The notes beneath the pieces were generated by a model. That model saw only the letters and a list, made by a program, of their open reading frames with translations, did not search any database and had not been told where the DNA came from. Position numbers and translations under genes: made by a program. A stretch of DNA of 64,000 nucleotides from Aminobacterium colombiense DSM 12261 (GTDB lineage Bacteria; Synergistota; Synergistia; Synergistales; Aminobacteriaceae), in the NCBI RefSeq assembly GCF_000025885.1, contig NC_014011.1, positions 558,001-622,000 of the forward strand, in the 5' to 3' direction. This document shows positions 34,836 through 43,125 of this stretch, in pieces. Within the stretch, counting starts at the first letter, position 1. Every line of letters begins with the position of its first letter.

Positions 34836-35699
34836 ATGGATAAGTTAAAAATGGCATTCCCCTTCGCTCATCAAATCGCCATTGCCATTGGGATTGTTAT
34901 TGTCTGGATTATTGTAAATAAAGTAGTTTCTTTGACAACCTCACGTGGTTTTGACCTGCTCCATAAGCGGCTGGTGAAAAACGGAAAAAACGGAAGCAGG
35001 CCAGCGGCGCTACAGCGGATCGAAACACTGAAAGGAATAACTCTAAATGTGGTGAAGTGGCTTATTGCCGTTATTTTTGTGTTGAGTCTCATTGGCAGTT
35101 TTGGTGTCAACATAACTCCGATCTTGACCGGTGTCGGCTTGGCGGGCTTGGGAATATCCATGGCTGCACAGAATATTATTCGTGATTTCTTAAATGGTAT
35201 TTTTGTTGTTTTAGAAGACCATTACGGAGTGGGAGATTGGATAAATACATCTATGGGAGGTGGGACAGTAGAAAAACTGACTCTTCGCACCACCCATTTA
35301 CGCGATATTGATGGAAATCTCATTATTATTCCTAATGGAAGCATCAATGGCGTTACAAATTATACTAAAAACTGGTCTCGCGCCGCGATCAAGATCCGAG
35401 TTCCTTTCGATTCAGATGTACGGAAAGCAATGAAAATAATGGAAGAGACAGCACATACACTTCAGCGGGAAAACTCCTCTCTTTTTATAGGCTCTCCCAC
35501 AGTTCAGGGTATTCTTGATTTTCTTGACAGCTCCATGGTTTTGAGAACACTTTTTGATACGACACCAGGAGATCAGTGGGCATTATCCAGGGAATATCGC
35601 CTGAGGGTGAAAGAGGCTTTTGATGAGGCAAATATCCCTATGGCCATACCACAAACAGAAGTAAGGCTTCATTCTCTGGAGCCAAAGAAAATTCCGTAA
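34836..35699 (+). CDS. MscS-family small-conductance mechanosensitive channel
   Basis: The protein is 287 aa. It has three transmembrane helices, the pore helix GLAGLGISMAAQNIIRDF with the Ala/Gly packing pattern of MscS TM3, then the beta domain (VLEDHYGVGDWI and IPNGSINGVTNYTKNWSR). It opens on membrane tension to release solutes during hypo-osmotic shock. Its last 31 bases overlap the 3' end of the convergent glycosidase-like gene. Confidence 0.93.
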   Translation: MDKLKMAFPFAHQIAIAIGIVIVWIIVNKVVSLTTSRGFDLLHKRLVKNGKNGSRPAALQRIETLKGITLNVVKWLIAVIFVLSLIGSFGVNITPILTGVGLAGLGISMAAQNIIRDFLNGIFVVLEDHYGVGDWINTSMGGGTVEKLTLRTTHLRDIDGNLIIIPNGSINGVTNYTKNWSRAAIKIRVPFDSDVRKAMKIMEETAHTLQRENSSLFIGSPTVQGILDFLDSSMVLRTLFDTTPGDQWALSREYRLRVKEAFDEANIPMAIPQTEVRLHSLEPKKIP

Positions 35700-37417
35700 G
35701 GGAGAGGGCGTTCCTTCCCTCCAGGAATGGCATTGACGATTTCTCCTTTCCACAGGAGTTGGGAGGAACCGCCACCATCAAGATTTAGTACTGTCGAGAG
35801 ACCTAGGTTATGTGCAAGCTGGCTTGCCTCCATAAGGGTAACTCCATTGCTGTGCCAGGGGTCTCGGCCATCTACTACAATCCACCAGAGCGCCTTCCCA
35901 TCAGTGCCAACAAGGGTTCGAGGATGTCTACGTTCTCGGAAACCTTTTGAAAACCCTTCATTTTTAGTTTGAAGTTGTCCATCCAATAAAAGCATAGGGC
36001 CGCCCTGCAGGGCAAATATGGCTTCCCGCATTGCTGAATCTCTCCATTGTACTTCTATTGAGAGGGGATTCCCATGTTCCAGCAGAGAATTAACTATCTG
36101 TATGCCATATCCCCTTGCAGCAAGAAGAACATGTCCTTCCGGCACGATTCGCCGAGCTTTGTCCCCTCGATTTAATTTTTTCACGGCCCCTTGCTGAAGT
36201 AAGAATGCCTCGGCGTCAGATTGCAAAGGACGGGGAAGGGCGCCAGCTTCCGGGGAGAAAAGAGCCAAACCGTTTTGTGACGGAAAAGTGTTTAAAGAGC
36301 CGATAGGCGCAATACGGTCATTTTTTCGTAGTACGGCTCGAAACTCGCCACTTCCGAAGAGAGCTTTACCCTTGGCAGTCCAGCCCACAGCGGAACGCCT
36401 TTCATATGAAGGAAAGAGGGGAATGCCATTGATTAATAGCGTTCCTATTGGTTTCCCTTTTGTAAAAAAACCTCCATTTATAGCTCCTTCAGCTTTTAAC
36501 TCTTTATTCATTTGACTTAGGGGGAGAATATATTTTCCTAAAGAATGGGCGGTAACAATAAAAGGAGATTGCTCGTCCTTTATCTGTATGGCAGCCCAGA
36601 AGAGCGCGTTGCCTCCCTGTTCGCTATAGGGAACAACTTGTCCAGCCAGATCAGCGGGTATTCTAGCGAGAACTTCCCATGCTTTAACATAATTTGTGTA
36701 TGGTCCAACATAAACAGCATAAGCACATTCAGTATTTGCCATAAAAGCCGACAAACCCTGTTCTGATAAATTCTTTTGGAGGGACAGGGCATTTTCTTTA
36801 TCCTGGAACTCCTTTATGAATATAGCCCAGGAACTTGGCGGAGTGCCAATTTTCTCACGGCAGACCCGTAGGGAAGCGTATTCTCCATGAAAAGTCTGAT
36901 CCCAACTAATAGAACGTCGACATTGTATAAGCCAGTCTTTTAGCTCTTGAAGATCCTGGGGGTTTAGATTTTCCAGGGGATCAGATAGAAAAACTTCAGG
37001 AGCACAAGGAGTACATGCTTTTCCCAAAGTTAGGTATGGGATCATATACTCAGGTATCTGCGGATTATTCTTAGGGACAAGAAAGTTAATGAGTCTTGCC
37101 TCGTGAGACCAACCCATGGCTTTGAAGGCGAAAAGCAATGCTTCCATGCGAGTCGCTTCTAGATCTGGATGGAATCGTTCTCCTGGGAAGATAATGCCAT
37201 ATGCCCGTGCTGTTTCTACAGCTGGGAATGCAGGGTGGTTTTCTGGCACATCTGAGAAATGTTCTTCTCCTGTCCATCTTGGGATAGCCAGAGATTCGAT
37301 GATTGCTTCGGCCATTATTCCCCTGCTTATGGCTTCAGCGGGAATAGCCTGAAATATCAATAGGAATATGATAGAGGAGATACACCATAAGGCTGTTGTT
37401 GTCTTTTTACGTGCCAT
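35669..37417 (-). CDS. secreted SLH-SPOR-phosphodiester glycosidase (NAGPA) protein
   Basis: The protein is 582 aa. It has a signal peptide (cleavage near AIPAEA), an SLH-like domain (about 50-105, FSDVPENHPAFPAVETARAYG), a SPOR-like repeat (about 200-265, WAIFIKEFQDKENALSLQ and YAVYVGPYTNYVKAWEV) and a C-terminal phosphodiester glycosidase domain (about 280-580: INGGFF, GTDGKALWWIVVDGRDPW, LNLDGGGSS). The last resembles the catalytic domain of human uncovering enzyme and bacterial YveL-like proteins. SPOR suggests binding to denuded peptidoglycan. It may trim a cell-wall or envelope glycan. AAAGGAG precedes the start. Confidence 0.82.
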   Translation of the reverse strand: MARKKTTTALWCISSIIFLLIFQAIPAEAISRGIMAEAIIESLAIPRWTGEEHFSDVPENHPAFPAVETARAYGIIFPGERFHPDLEATRMEALLFAFKAMGWSHEARLINFLVPKNNPQIPEYMIPYLTLGKACTPCAPEVFLSDPLENLNPQDLQELKDWLIQCRRSISWDQTFHGEYASLRVCREKIGTPPSSWAIFIKEFQDKENALSLQKNLSEQGLSAFMANTECAYAVYVGPYTNYVKAWEVLARIPADLAGQVVPYSEQGGNALFWAAIQIKDEQSPFIVTAHSLGKYILPLSQMNKELKAEGAINGGFFTKGKPIGTLLINGIPLFPSYERRSAVGWTAKGKALFGSGEFRAVLRKNDRIAPIGSLNTFPSQNGLALFSPEAGALPRPLQSDAEAFLLQQGAVKKLNRGDKARRIVPEGHVLLAARGYGIQIVNSLLEHGNPLSIEVQWRDSAMREAIFALQGGPMLLLDGQLQTKNEGFSKGFRERRHPRTLVGTDGKALWWIVVDGRDPWHSNGVTLMEASQLAHNLGLSTVLNLDGGGSSQLLWKGEIVNAIPGGKERPLPYGIFFGSRE

Positions 37418-37531
37418 AGTCAGAACTCCTTTTCAACGTGATATATAATTATTCTCTCATCCCTTCTACAGGAGGGCAATCGTGCTTAGGACTCTTTTTG
37501 TATAGAAAGCAGAGAATGGCCATTTCGGAGG

Positions 37532-37560
37532 TTGACAGAACTGTCACTGCTACTTATAAT
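37532..37560 (+). promoter_or_regulatory. consensus promoter of tRNA-Ala
   Basis: TTGACA (37532-37537), 17 bases, TATAAT (37555-37560), 18 bases before the tRNA. It is a perfect consensus. Confidence 0.92.
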
Positions 37561-37578
37561 ACTCACGTTTCGCAATGA

Positions 37579-37654
<76 letters not shown>

Positions 37655-37662
37655 GAATATTT

Positions 37663-37692
37663 AAAGCAGCTGCACTGCGCAGCTGCTTTTTT
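37663..37692 (+). terminator. intrinsic terminator after tRNA-Ala
   Basis: AAAGCAGCTGC (37663-37673), a 5-base loop and GCAGCTGCTTT (37679-37689), running into a T tract. Confidence 0.92.
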
Positions 37693-37821
37693 CCTTTTAA
37701 GGCCTGTTTGAAGTTTCCAATATTTTTATATTTTCTTTTTTGTGTTTTGATGTTCTTTTGTACTATACTTGTTCCACTTGGCCCAATGGCTATTTTGTTT
37801 GTATAAAGAGGAGGAGGGTAA

Positions 37822-38232
37822 ATGTCACCGAAGGGTTACCACTTTATTGTTGAGGCTTCAGGGTGTGGGGGCGTTATCGGACAAGTTGAACGTTTGCAGG
37901 AAATCCTAGTGGAAGCAGCGAAGAGAGCGAATACCCAAGTCTGGTCCGTGTCCTTTCATCGATTCCCTCCCTATGGAGTGAGCGGCGTTGTGGTTATCAG
38001 CGAATCGCATCTATCTGTTCATACGTGGCCTGAAGCACAATATATGGCTCTTGACATATATACTTGTGGTGAGCACAGCATGCCTGAGGTTGCTGTGAAA
38101 TATGTGCTTGAACAGGTTGGTGCCGCCCATACCCATATAACAGAAATTACCCGTGGTATTGATGATGGCGACGAAATTTATTACCACTCGTTTATTACCT
38201 GGGAAGAGAGGCTGAAAGAAGAAGTAGAGTAG
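37822..38232 (+). CDS. speD: S-adenosylmethionine decarboxylase proenzyme
   Basis: The protein is 136 aa, a class 1B prokaryotic SpeD. The self-cleavage site is in VVISESHLSVHTWPE, where Ser62 after Glu61 becomes the pyruvoyl group. His67, Cys (DIYTCGEH) and the C-terminal ITEITRGIDDGDEIYYHS also match. It makes decarboxylated SAM for spermidine synthesis. speE is not adjacent. Start ATG 37822 follows GAGGAGGG. Confidence 0.95.
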   Translation: MSPKGYHFIVEASGCGGVIGQVERLQEILVEAAKRANTQVWSVSFHRFPPYGVSGVVVISESHLSVHTWPEAQYMALDIYTCGEHSMPEVAVKYVLEQVGAAHTHITEITRGIDDGDEIYYHSFITWEERLKEEVE

Positions 38233-38276
38233 ATGATTTTTTCTTCTCGTGTTACTTTTTAGGATGGAGTAAATAC

Positions 38277-38305
38277 AAAAGAGGCCAGGTAGAACCTGGC
38301 CTCTT
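38277..38305. terminator. bidirectional terminator between speD and the tRNA-Gln/Glu unit
   Basis: AAGAGGCCAGGT (38279-38290), loop AGA, ACCTGGCCTCTT (38294-38305): a perfect 12-bp stem. It has T-rich sequence on the minus-strand exit and a weaker T run on the plus side. Confidence 0.88.
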
Positions 38306-38315
38306 GCATTTATTA

Positions 38316-38391
38316 TGGCAGCCCCAACGGGATTCGAACCCGTGTCTCCACCTTGAGAGGGTGATGACCTCGGCCGCTAGTCGATGGGGCC
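38316..38391 (-). tRNA. tRNA-Glu (anticodon CTC)
   Basis: The gene is 76 bases on the minus strand with encoded CCA. The anticodon loop CTCTCAA gives CTC, and the T loop is TTCGAAT. It is second in a tRNA-Gln/tRNA-Glu unit, 8 bases after tRNA-Gln. Confidence 0.93.
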
Positions 38392-38399
38392 TTGTTTTC

Positions 38400-38473
38400 T
38401 GGCTGGGGAACCTGGATTCGAACCAGGATTACCTGATCCAGAGTCAGGCGTGCTGCCGTTGCACCATTCCCCA
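38400..38473 (-). tRNA. tRNA-Gln (anticodon CTG)
   Basis: The gene is 74 bases on the minus strand with encoded CCA. The acceptor stem starts TGGGGAA, the anticodon stem is CCTGA/TCAGG and the loop CTCTGGA gives CTG. Confidence 0.95.
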
Positions 38474-38503
38474 ATATCATCTGCATCTTACGCAGCGAAG
38501 GGT

Positions 38504-38532
38504 ATATTATCATGGTCTTTATGAAACTGCAA
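38504..38532 (-). promoter_or_regulatory. promoter of the tRNA-Gln/Glu unit
   Basis: On the minus strand: TTGCAG (38527-38532), 17 bases, TAATAT (38504-38509), about 30 bases before tRNA-Gln. Confidence 0.7.
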
Positions 38533-38636
38533 CCCCCTTTCCTTTTCAGGGCGGCGAGATGATCAATTTGAAAGTCAAGACTTCTTTCAGAAATACTTTT
38601 TGGGATAGAATTCTGAAATATTTAATAAAATAAAAT

Positions 38637-38665
38637 TTGACAAGTTTAAAAATAATATGTAGAAT
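38637..38665 (+). promoter_or_regulatory. promoter of the 31-aa peptide gene
   Basis: TTGACA (38637-38642), 17 bases, TAGAAT (38660-38665). It predicts a transcript of about 200 bases ending at the terminator at 38834-38869. Confidence 0.85.
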
Positions 38666-38716
38666 GTCGTCACTTTTAAGGATACAGAATACACCAGAGG
38701 CAAGGAGGGGAAAGCA

Positions 38717-38812
38717 GTGAATGTCAATCTAAATATATTAATTAACATAATAATTATACTTCTAGTCATTATTAGCTGCGGGTCCTCTTCCGGAGTGCCT
38801 ACTGGCGTTTGA
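38717..38812 (+). CDS. 31-aa hydrophobic peptide with lipobox-like Cys
   Basis: GTG 38717 follows AAGGAGGGG at a good spacing and opens 31 codons. The sequence is a short polar start, a run of about 16 Ile/Leu/Val residues, then IISCGSSSGVPTGV. VIISC is close to a lipoprotein signal, so the mature form could be an 11-residue lipopeptide; otherwise it is a single-helix membrane peptide. It has its own promoter and terminator. The NSS transporter gene starts 177 bases downstream. It could be a small transporter subunit (compare MetS with MetP), a type I-toxin-like peptide, or a signalling lipopeptide. None of these is shown. Confidence 0.6.
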   Translation: MNVNLNILINIIIILLVIISCGSSSGVPTGV

Positions 38813-38833
38813 TTTTTAGCCAGCAGACTTTTC

Positions 38834-38869
38834 GGGGGTCGGCCCTTTCAGGGTTCGACCCCTTTTTTT
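38834..38869 (+). terminator. intrinsic terminator of the 31-aa peptide unit
   Basis: The outer stem GGGGTCG/CGACCCC (to 38862) with inner CCCT/AGGG pairs is followed by seven T (38863-38869). Confidence 0.9.
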
Positions 38870-38989
38870 ATACATCCATTCAATCACACTAATTTTTTAA
38901 AAAGTTAAACATTTAAAGAAGTAAAGGGAATTTTCGTGTAGAGTTTTTTGTTTTGAACATACAAACAATATTCAGGGAGGGATTTTTAT

Positions 38990-40330
38990 ATGAAACAGGA
39001 AAAAATGGAAAGGGAGCAGTGGGGAAGTCGAATTGGCTTTCTACTCGCTTCAGCGGGGTCGGCAATTGGTCTTGGTAATATTTGGCGCTTTCCCTACATT
39101 ACGGGGAAAAATGGTGGGGCTGCCTTTCTAGTGATATATATCGCTTTGGCATTTACTATTGGGGCATCGGTAATGTTGGCAGAGTTTGCCATCGGGCGCG
39201 CGGCAAAAAAGAATGCAGTAGGGGCTTTCAGGGAGCTCAAAGGTGGAGTATGGCCTCTCGTTGGTTGGATGGGGCTGGCTGTGGCTTTTATTATCCTCTC
39301 TTATTATGCTGTCATCGGAGGGTGGACCTTTGCTTATATTTTTAAGTCTTTCACAGGTCTCATGTCGCTTCATGATACATCAGCTGCTCAGGATTCCTTT
39401 TTAGGCTTTATCGCCAATCCCACTCAAGTTCTCCTGGCTTTTTTTGTTTTTATGCTTATGGTTGTTCTTGTAGTGTATAAAGGAGTTGGGCAAGGTATTG
39501 AGCGTGCCAGTAAAATTCTAATGCCTGGGCTTTTTATTGTCCTGCTTGTTCTTGTTACCAGGGCTTTGACACTTCCTGGAGCATCAAAAGGCATTGCTTT
39601 TTATCTTAAACCAGACTTTTCGAAAGTCACCGGAAGCACTATTATAGATGCTCTTGGACAGGCTTTTTACTCTCTCTCACTTGGTATGGGAATCCTCATC
39701 ACGTTTGGCAGCTATATTGGGAAGAATGAAAATATCCCAAAGTCAGTTGTCACAGTTACTTTTCTTGATACCCTTGTTGCTTTTCTTGCGGGATTAATAA
39801 TCTTCCCTACTGTTTTTGCTTTTGGTATCGATGCAGGAGCAGGGCCAGGCCTCACTTTTATTACCTTACCAGCCGTTTTTTCGAAGATGTGGGGCGGCAT
39901 GGTTTGGTCGGCGCTCTTTTTTGTACTTCTCTTTATAGCTGCCCTTACCTCGTCAGTATCACTTTTTGAGGTTGTTGTTTCTTACTGTAAAGATGAACTG
40001 GGCTGGAGCAGAGGGAAGAGTTCACTCCTTATGGGGACGGCTATTTTTCTTTTTGGGGTTCCATCAGCCCTGTCCCAGGGGGCTTACCCTATCAATCTCT
40101 TTGGTAAAAGTTTTCTCGATGCCATGGATTGGATGTGCAACAATATCCTTTTAACTACAGGCGGTCTTCTGATTTGCCTTTTTGTAGGGTGGGTTGTAAC
40201 AGATAGAATTAAAGATGATATCTCTAATAAGGGCAGACTCAATTTTGCGCTAATGTCGCCATGGCTTTTAATACTGCGTTTTTTAGCTCCTATCGCTATC
40301 GTCATGATTATGTGGAGCGGTCTTCGTTAA
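38990..40330 (+). CDS. NSS-family sodium-dependent amino-acid transporter
   Basis: The protein is 446 aa with about 11 membrane helices. The N-terminal signature of neurotransmitter:sodium symporters is clear: EQWGSRIGFLLASAGSAIGL and GNIWRFPYITGKNGGAAFL. The length suits 11- or 12-TM bacterial members (TnaT, MetP, MhsT). It takes up an amino acid with Na+, plausible fuel for a fermenter; the substrate is unknown. Start ATG 38990 follows CAGGGAGGG. It ends at a strong terminator, so it is monocistronic apart from the peptide unit upstream. Confidence 0.93.
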   Translation: MKQEKMEREQWGSRIGFLLASAGSAIGLGNIWRFPYITGKNGGAAFLVIYIALAFTIGASVMLAEFAIGRAAKKNAVGAFRELKGGVWPLVGWMGLAVAFIILSYYAVIGGWTFAYIFKSFTGLMSLHDTSAAQDSFLGFIANPTQVLLAFFVFMLMVVLVVYKGVGQGIERASKILMPGLFIVLLVLVTRALTLPGASKGIAFYLKPDFSKVTGSTIIDALGQAFYSLSLGMGILITFGSYIGKNENIPKSVVTVTFLDTLVAFLAGLIIFPTVFAFGIDAGAGPGLTFITLPAVFSKMWGGMVWSALFFVLLFIAALTSSVSLFEVVVSYCKDELGWSRGKSSLLMGTAIFLFGVPSALSQGAYPINLFGKSFLDAMDWMCNNILLTTGGLLICLFVGWVVTDRIKDDISNKGRLNFALMSPWLLILRFLAPIAIVMIMWSGLR

Positions 40331-40347
40331 AGGTTCTACTTGTCTGT

Positions 40348-40384
40348 AGAGAGGACATCTTATTAAGATGTCCTCTCTTTTTTT
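40348..40384 (+). terminator. intrinsic terminator after the NSS transporter
   Basis: AGAGAGGACATCTT (40348-40361), loop ATT, AAGATGTCCTCTCT (40365-40378), then six T. It is a perfect 14-bp stem. Confidence 0.93.
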
Positions 40385-40488
40385 AGCTGGAAACCTTATG
40401 GTATAGTGTATTATATTGCATGTCATCTGTAGATTCCTTTATTCCAGATTAAAAGATAAATGAAATTATACAAGGAGCGTGACAATAA

Positions 40489-41745
40489 ATGAGAAAAAAC
40501 AGCGCCTCATATAAAGAGATGCTGAAGAAACGTCCCCTGAATGTTCAGGCTTTATGGGAAAATGAAGAAGTAGGCTTAGTAAGCGGACGGGACATTGTCA
40601 GGGCTTTTCGGGAAGCTAATGCTATCATCCTTGCAGTTAATGCAAGAAATCCGCTAACTATAAAAGGGGTATTCAAAGCAGCTCAAAAATTAAATGCCGC
40701 TGTATTTATTGAGATCGCAAAGTCGGAATCAACATACTGCGCTGGTAATTTTGATAATCTTCCCGAGTATGCGGTGAAAACTTCCGCTGAATTAGGGCAT
40801 GGTATCGTTTTTGGCCTTCACGTCGACCATTATGCCATTAAGTCTGAAAAGGATCTATTTAAAGCGGTGGGGCATCTTCCATCTGTGATTCAAAAAGGCT
40901 GGACGTCTGTAGCTATAGATGCTTCCCATATGCCGGATTGGGAAAACCTCTGCTTCACTCGGGACATAGCCATGCACATTCCTCCCTATCTGGGACTGGA
41001 AGTAGAAGTGGGCGAGATAAAGGGACCAGGGGAATTAACCACAGTTGAAGAGGCTCAATTCTTCATTGGTGGACTTAATTCATGGGGAATATTCCCTGAC
41101 CTTCTAGCTATTTCCAATGGAAGCCTTCATGGAACGTACGATACAGGACAGCAGGAAGGAATTGATCTTCAGCGTACCCAGGACATTGCTCATGTTATTC
41201 GCCCCTTTGGTGTTTCTATAGCCCAGCACGGTATTTCAGGAACTCCCATTGAGAAGGTGGCTAAATTCGCTAATTTTGGAATCAATAAGGGGAACGTCGC
41301 AACCCTTTTTCAGAATATTGTCTTTGGGATAAAAATGGATTCTGATACGGGAAATGCCATAGCAGAGAACGGTTCATATGTTAAAGAACCCCATCGCGGC
41401 GTTTCAGAAAAGACATGGCAGAAAATTGTAGAGTGGTGTGACAGTCAGAGCTACAGCAGAAAAGATGGGAACTATAAAAAAGCGAATCTTCCGCTAGGAA
41501 ACGTGATCTTAGAGGAATCCCCTGAAATCATTGGCCGTATTATCGACGAAACAGAGGAATGGGCCAGCCGCTTTATCAAAGCCTTTAACGCTGTGGACTC
41601 AGCAGACAGGGTGCTCGAGGTTATTGCAAAACGCTCTGATCATAATGGCGCCCCCGAGCAGGCTATTTTGGGAAAAAGATCAGATTATACAGAAGATCGA
41701 GCTCCGGGACATTCTCTAAAGGATGGGGGAGACTATTCAGATTAA
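40489..41745 (+). CDS. class II fructose/tagatose-bisphosphate aldolase family protein
   Basis: The protein is 418 aa, longer than the usual 280-360. The zinc-site His pair (GLHVDHYAI near 110), a later His in SIAQHGISGTP, and FGINKGNVAT all fit class II aldolases. The C-terminal extra 100 residues (after GSYVKEPHRGV) are unusual. It probably cleaves fructose-1,6-bisphosphate or a related ketose bisphosphate in glycolysis or gluconeogenesis. It stands alone between two terminated units. Confidence 0.82.
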   Translation: MRKNSASYKEMLKKRPLNVQALWENEEVGLVSGRDIVRAFREANAIILAVNARNPLTIKGVFKAAQKLNAAVFIEIAKSESTYCAGNFDNLPEYAVKTSAELGHGIVFGLHVDHYAIKSEKDLFKAVGHLPSVIQKGWTSVAIDASHMPDWENLCFTRDIAMHIPPYLGLEVEVGEIKGPGELTTVEEAQFFIGGLNSWGIFPDLLAISNGSLHGTYDTGQQEGIDLQRTQDIAHVIRPFGVSIAQHGISGTPIEKVAKFANFGINKGNVATLFQNIVFGIKMDSDTGNAIAENGSYVKEPHRGVSEKTWQKIVEWCDSQSYSRKDGNYKKANLPLGNVILEESPEIIGRIIDETEEWASRFIKAFNAVDSADRVLEVIAKRSDHNGAPEQAILGKRSDYTEDRAPGHSLKDGGDYSD

Positions 41746-41759
41746 ATTCTGTGCAGCTC

Positions 41760-41788
41760 TTGACAGACATGTAAAGTAATTATATAAA
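41760..41788 (+). promoter_or_regulatory. promoter of the threonine operon
   Basis: TTGACA (41760-41765), 17 bases, TATAAA (41783-41788). It predicts a start near 41795, just before the T-box leader. Confidence 0.88.
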
Positions 41789-41809
41789 GTTGCCTCAAAT
41801 ACGAATGAT

Positions 41810-42060
41810 TTGTAGCAAGCGATGAAGAGGAGAGTAGTTTTGTCCCCGTCCGAAACAGAGAAGAAAAGCCACGGGCTGAGAGCTTTTCACGGAAAGACAG
41901 GATGAAGACCACCTCGGAGCAGGTGTCGAAGCCAGAGGGATAAGGCACAGGGAAGCCGCCCCTATAGCGGAAAGAGAGCCGGCATGTCCGGAAATGGAGT
42001 GGAACCGCGAGTGAGCCCACATCGTCTCCAAATTAAGGAGAGATGTGGGCCTTTTTATTT
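41810..42060 (+). promoter_or_regulatory. T-box riboswitch, threonine specifier
   Basis: Stem I has base GAGG/CCTC (41827-41830 with 41912-41915). Its specifier loop has loop-E halves AGTA and GAA. Above it is the helix TTTTGTC/GACAGGA (41838-41844 with 41896-41902), then CCGT/ACGG and the distal helix GAAAAGC/GCTTTTC. The specifier is ACC at 41908-41910 (Thr), followed by A. The T-box bulge TGGA lies at 42000-42003 with ACCGCG after it. Uncharged tRNA-Thr would favour the antiterminator. The downstream genes are thrC and thrB, which agrees. Confidence 0.93.
42015..42060 (+). terminator. T-box regulated terminator
   Basis: GCCCACATC (42015-42023) plus TCTCC (42025-42029) pair with GGAGA plus GATGTGGGC (42037-42050), with one bulged G, then CTTTTTATTTTT. 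It competes with the antiterminator carrying TGGAACCGCG. Confidence 0.92.
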
Positions 42061-42075
42061 TTGGGAGGTAAGGAA

Positions 42076-43125
42076 ATGGCAAGGCAGGGTATATTGCATC
42101 GATACGAAAAAGATTTGCCCTTAACAAGGGCGACACCCCGTATAACGCTCATGGAAGGTGACACTCCTCTTATTCACTTAAAAAATCTAAGTCGTGAATT
42201 AAAAGTGGAACTTTGGGCCAAGTTTGACGGCTTAAACCCAACGGGATCTTTTAAAGACAGGGGTATGGTCATGGCTGTCGCAAAAGCCCTTGAAGAAAAA
42301 ACAACGGCGGTTATATGCGCTTCTACTGGTAATACATCTGCCTCTGCAGCTGCTTATGCTGCTTCTGCTGGTTTGGCCTGCTTTGTTTTACTCCCCGCAG
42401 GAAAAGTTGCTTTAGGAAAATTAACACAGGCCTTGATTTATGGGGCAAAGGTTGTCGCCGTCAAGGGAAATTTTGATGAGGCATTACAGCTGGCCCGAGA
42501 AGCAGCTCTTTCGAAAAAAATAACTCTTGTAAACTCTATAAATCCCTATCGCCTCTGGGGGCAGAGATCTGCTGCATGGGAAATTTGTGATGAGTTGCAA
42601 AAAGCTCCTGACTGGATTGTGTTGCCAGTGGGGAATGCGGGAAATATTAGTGCATATGCAGCAGGACTGGAATACTACAAAGAAATAGGAAAGATTGACT
42701 CGATGCCGCGCCTTATGGGTGTTCAGGCTGAGGGGGCCGCTCCCCTTGTGCTTGGACGGATAGTAGAAAAACCAGAAACAGTTGCAACTGCGATTCGCAT
42801 TGGAAACCCAGTGAATGCTGAGAAGGCCGTTCGGGCAATAGAAATGAGTAATGGGAAGTTTGATGCTGTAACAGACACAGAGATTCTTGAGGCACAAAGA
42901 GAATTGGCATCTCAGGATGGAGTATTTGCAGAACCTGCTTCTTGTGCCCCTCTTGCCTTTCTCTTGAAACAGAAGAGGGCTGGCAAATTATCTGAAGGAT
43001 TGCGAATTGTCCTTATTCTGACAGGGAATGGATTGAAAGATCCTGACAGCCCTCTTCAGGGTTTACCAGGGCCAATTTCAGCAGAGGGAACGTTGGAAGC
43101 TCTGAAAGGAGTTTTAGGATTATGA
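42076..43125 (+). CDS. thrC: threonine synthase
   Basis: The protein is 349 aa from ATG 42076 (GGGAGGTAAGG upstream); an in-frame ATG at 42043 lies within the terminator hairpin and is rejected. It is a PLP fold-type II enzyme, with the cofactor Lys in NPTGSFKDRGM and the phosphate loop near LPVGNAGNISAYAAG. It converts O-phosphohomoserine to threonine. First gene of the T-box-controlled operon; its stop overlaps the thrB start (ATGA). Confidence 0.95.
   Translation: MARQGILHRYEKDLPLTRATPRITLMEGDTPLIHLKNLSRELKVELWAKFDGLNPTGSFKDRGMVMAVAKALEEKTTAVICASTGNTSASAAAYAASAGLACFVLLPAGKVALGKLTQALIYGAKVVAVKGNFDEALQLAREAALSKKITLVNSINPYRLWGQRSAAWEICDELQKAPDWIVLPVGNAGNISAYAAGLEYYKEIGKIDSMPRLMGVQAEGAAPLVLGRIVEKPETVATAIRIGNPVNAEKAVRAIEMSNGKFDAVTDTEILEAQRELASQDGVFAEPASCAPLAFLLKQKRAGKLSEGLRIVLILTGNGLKDPDSPLQGLPGPISAEGTLEALKGVLGL

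Noticed and set aside
42043-42075. Upstream ATG 42043 as thrC start
   Set aside because: It lies in the 3' arm of the T-box terminator and has no ribosome-binding site, whereas ATG 42076 follows GGGAGGTAAGG.
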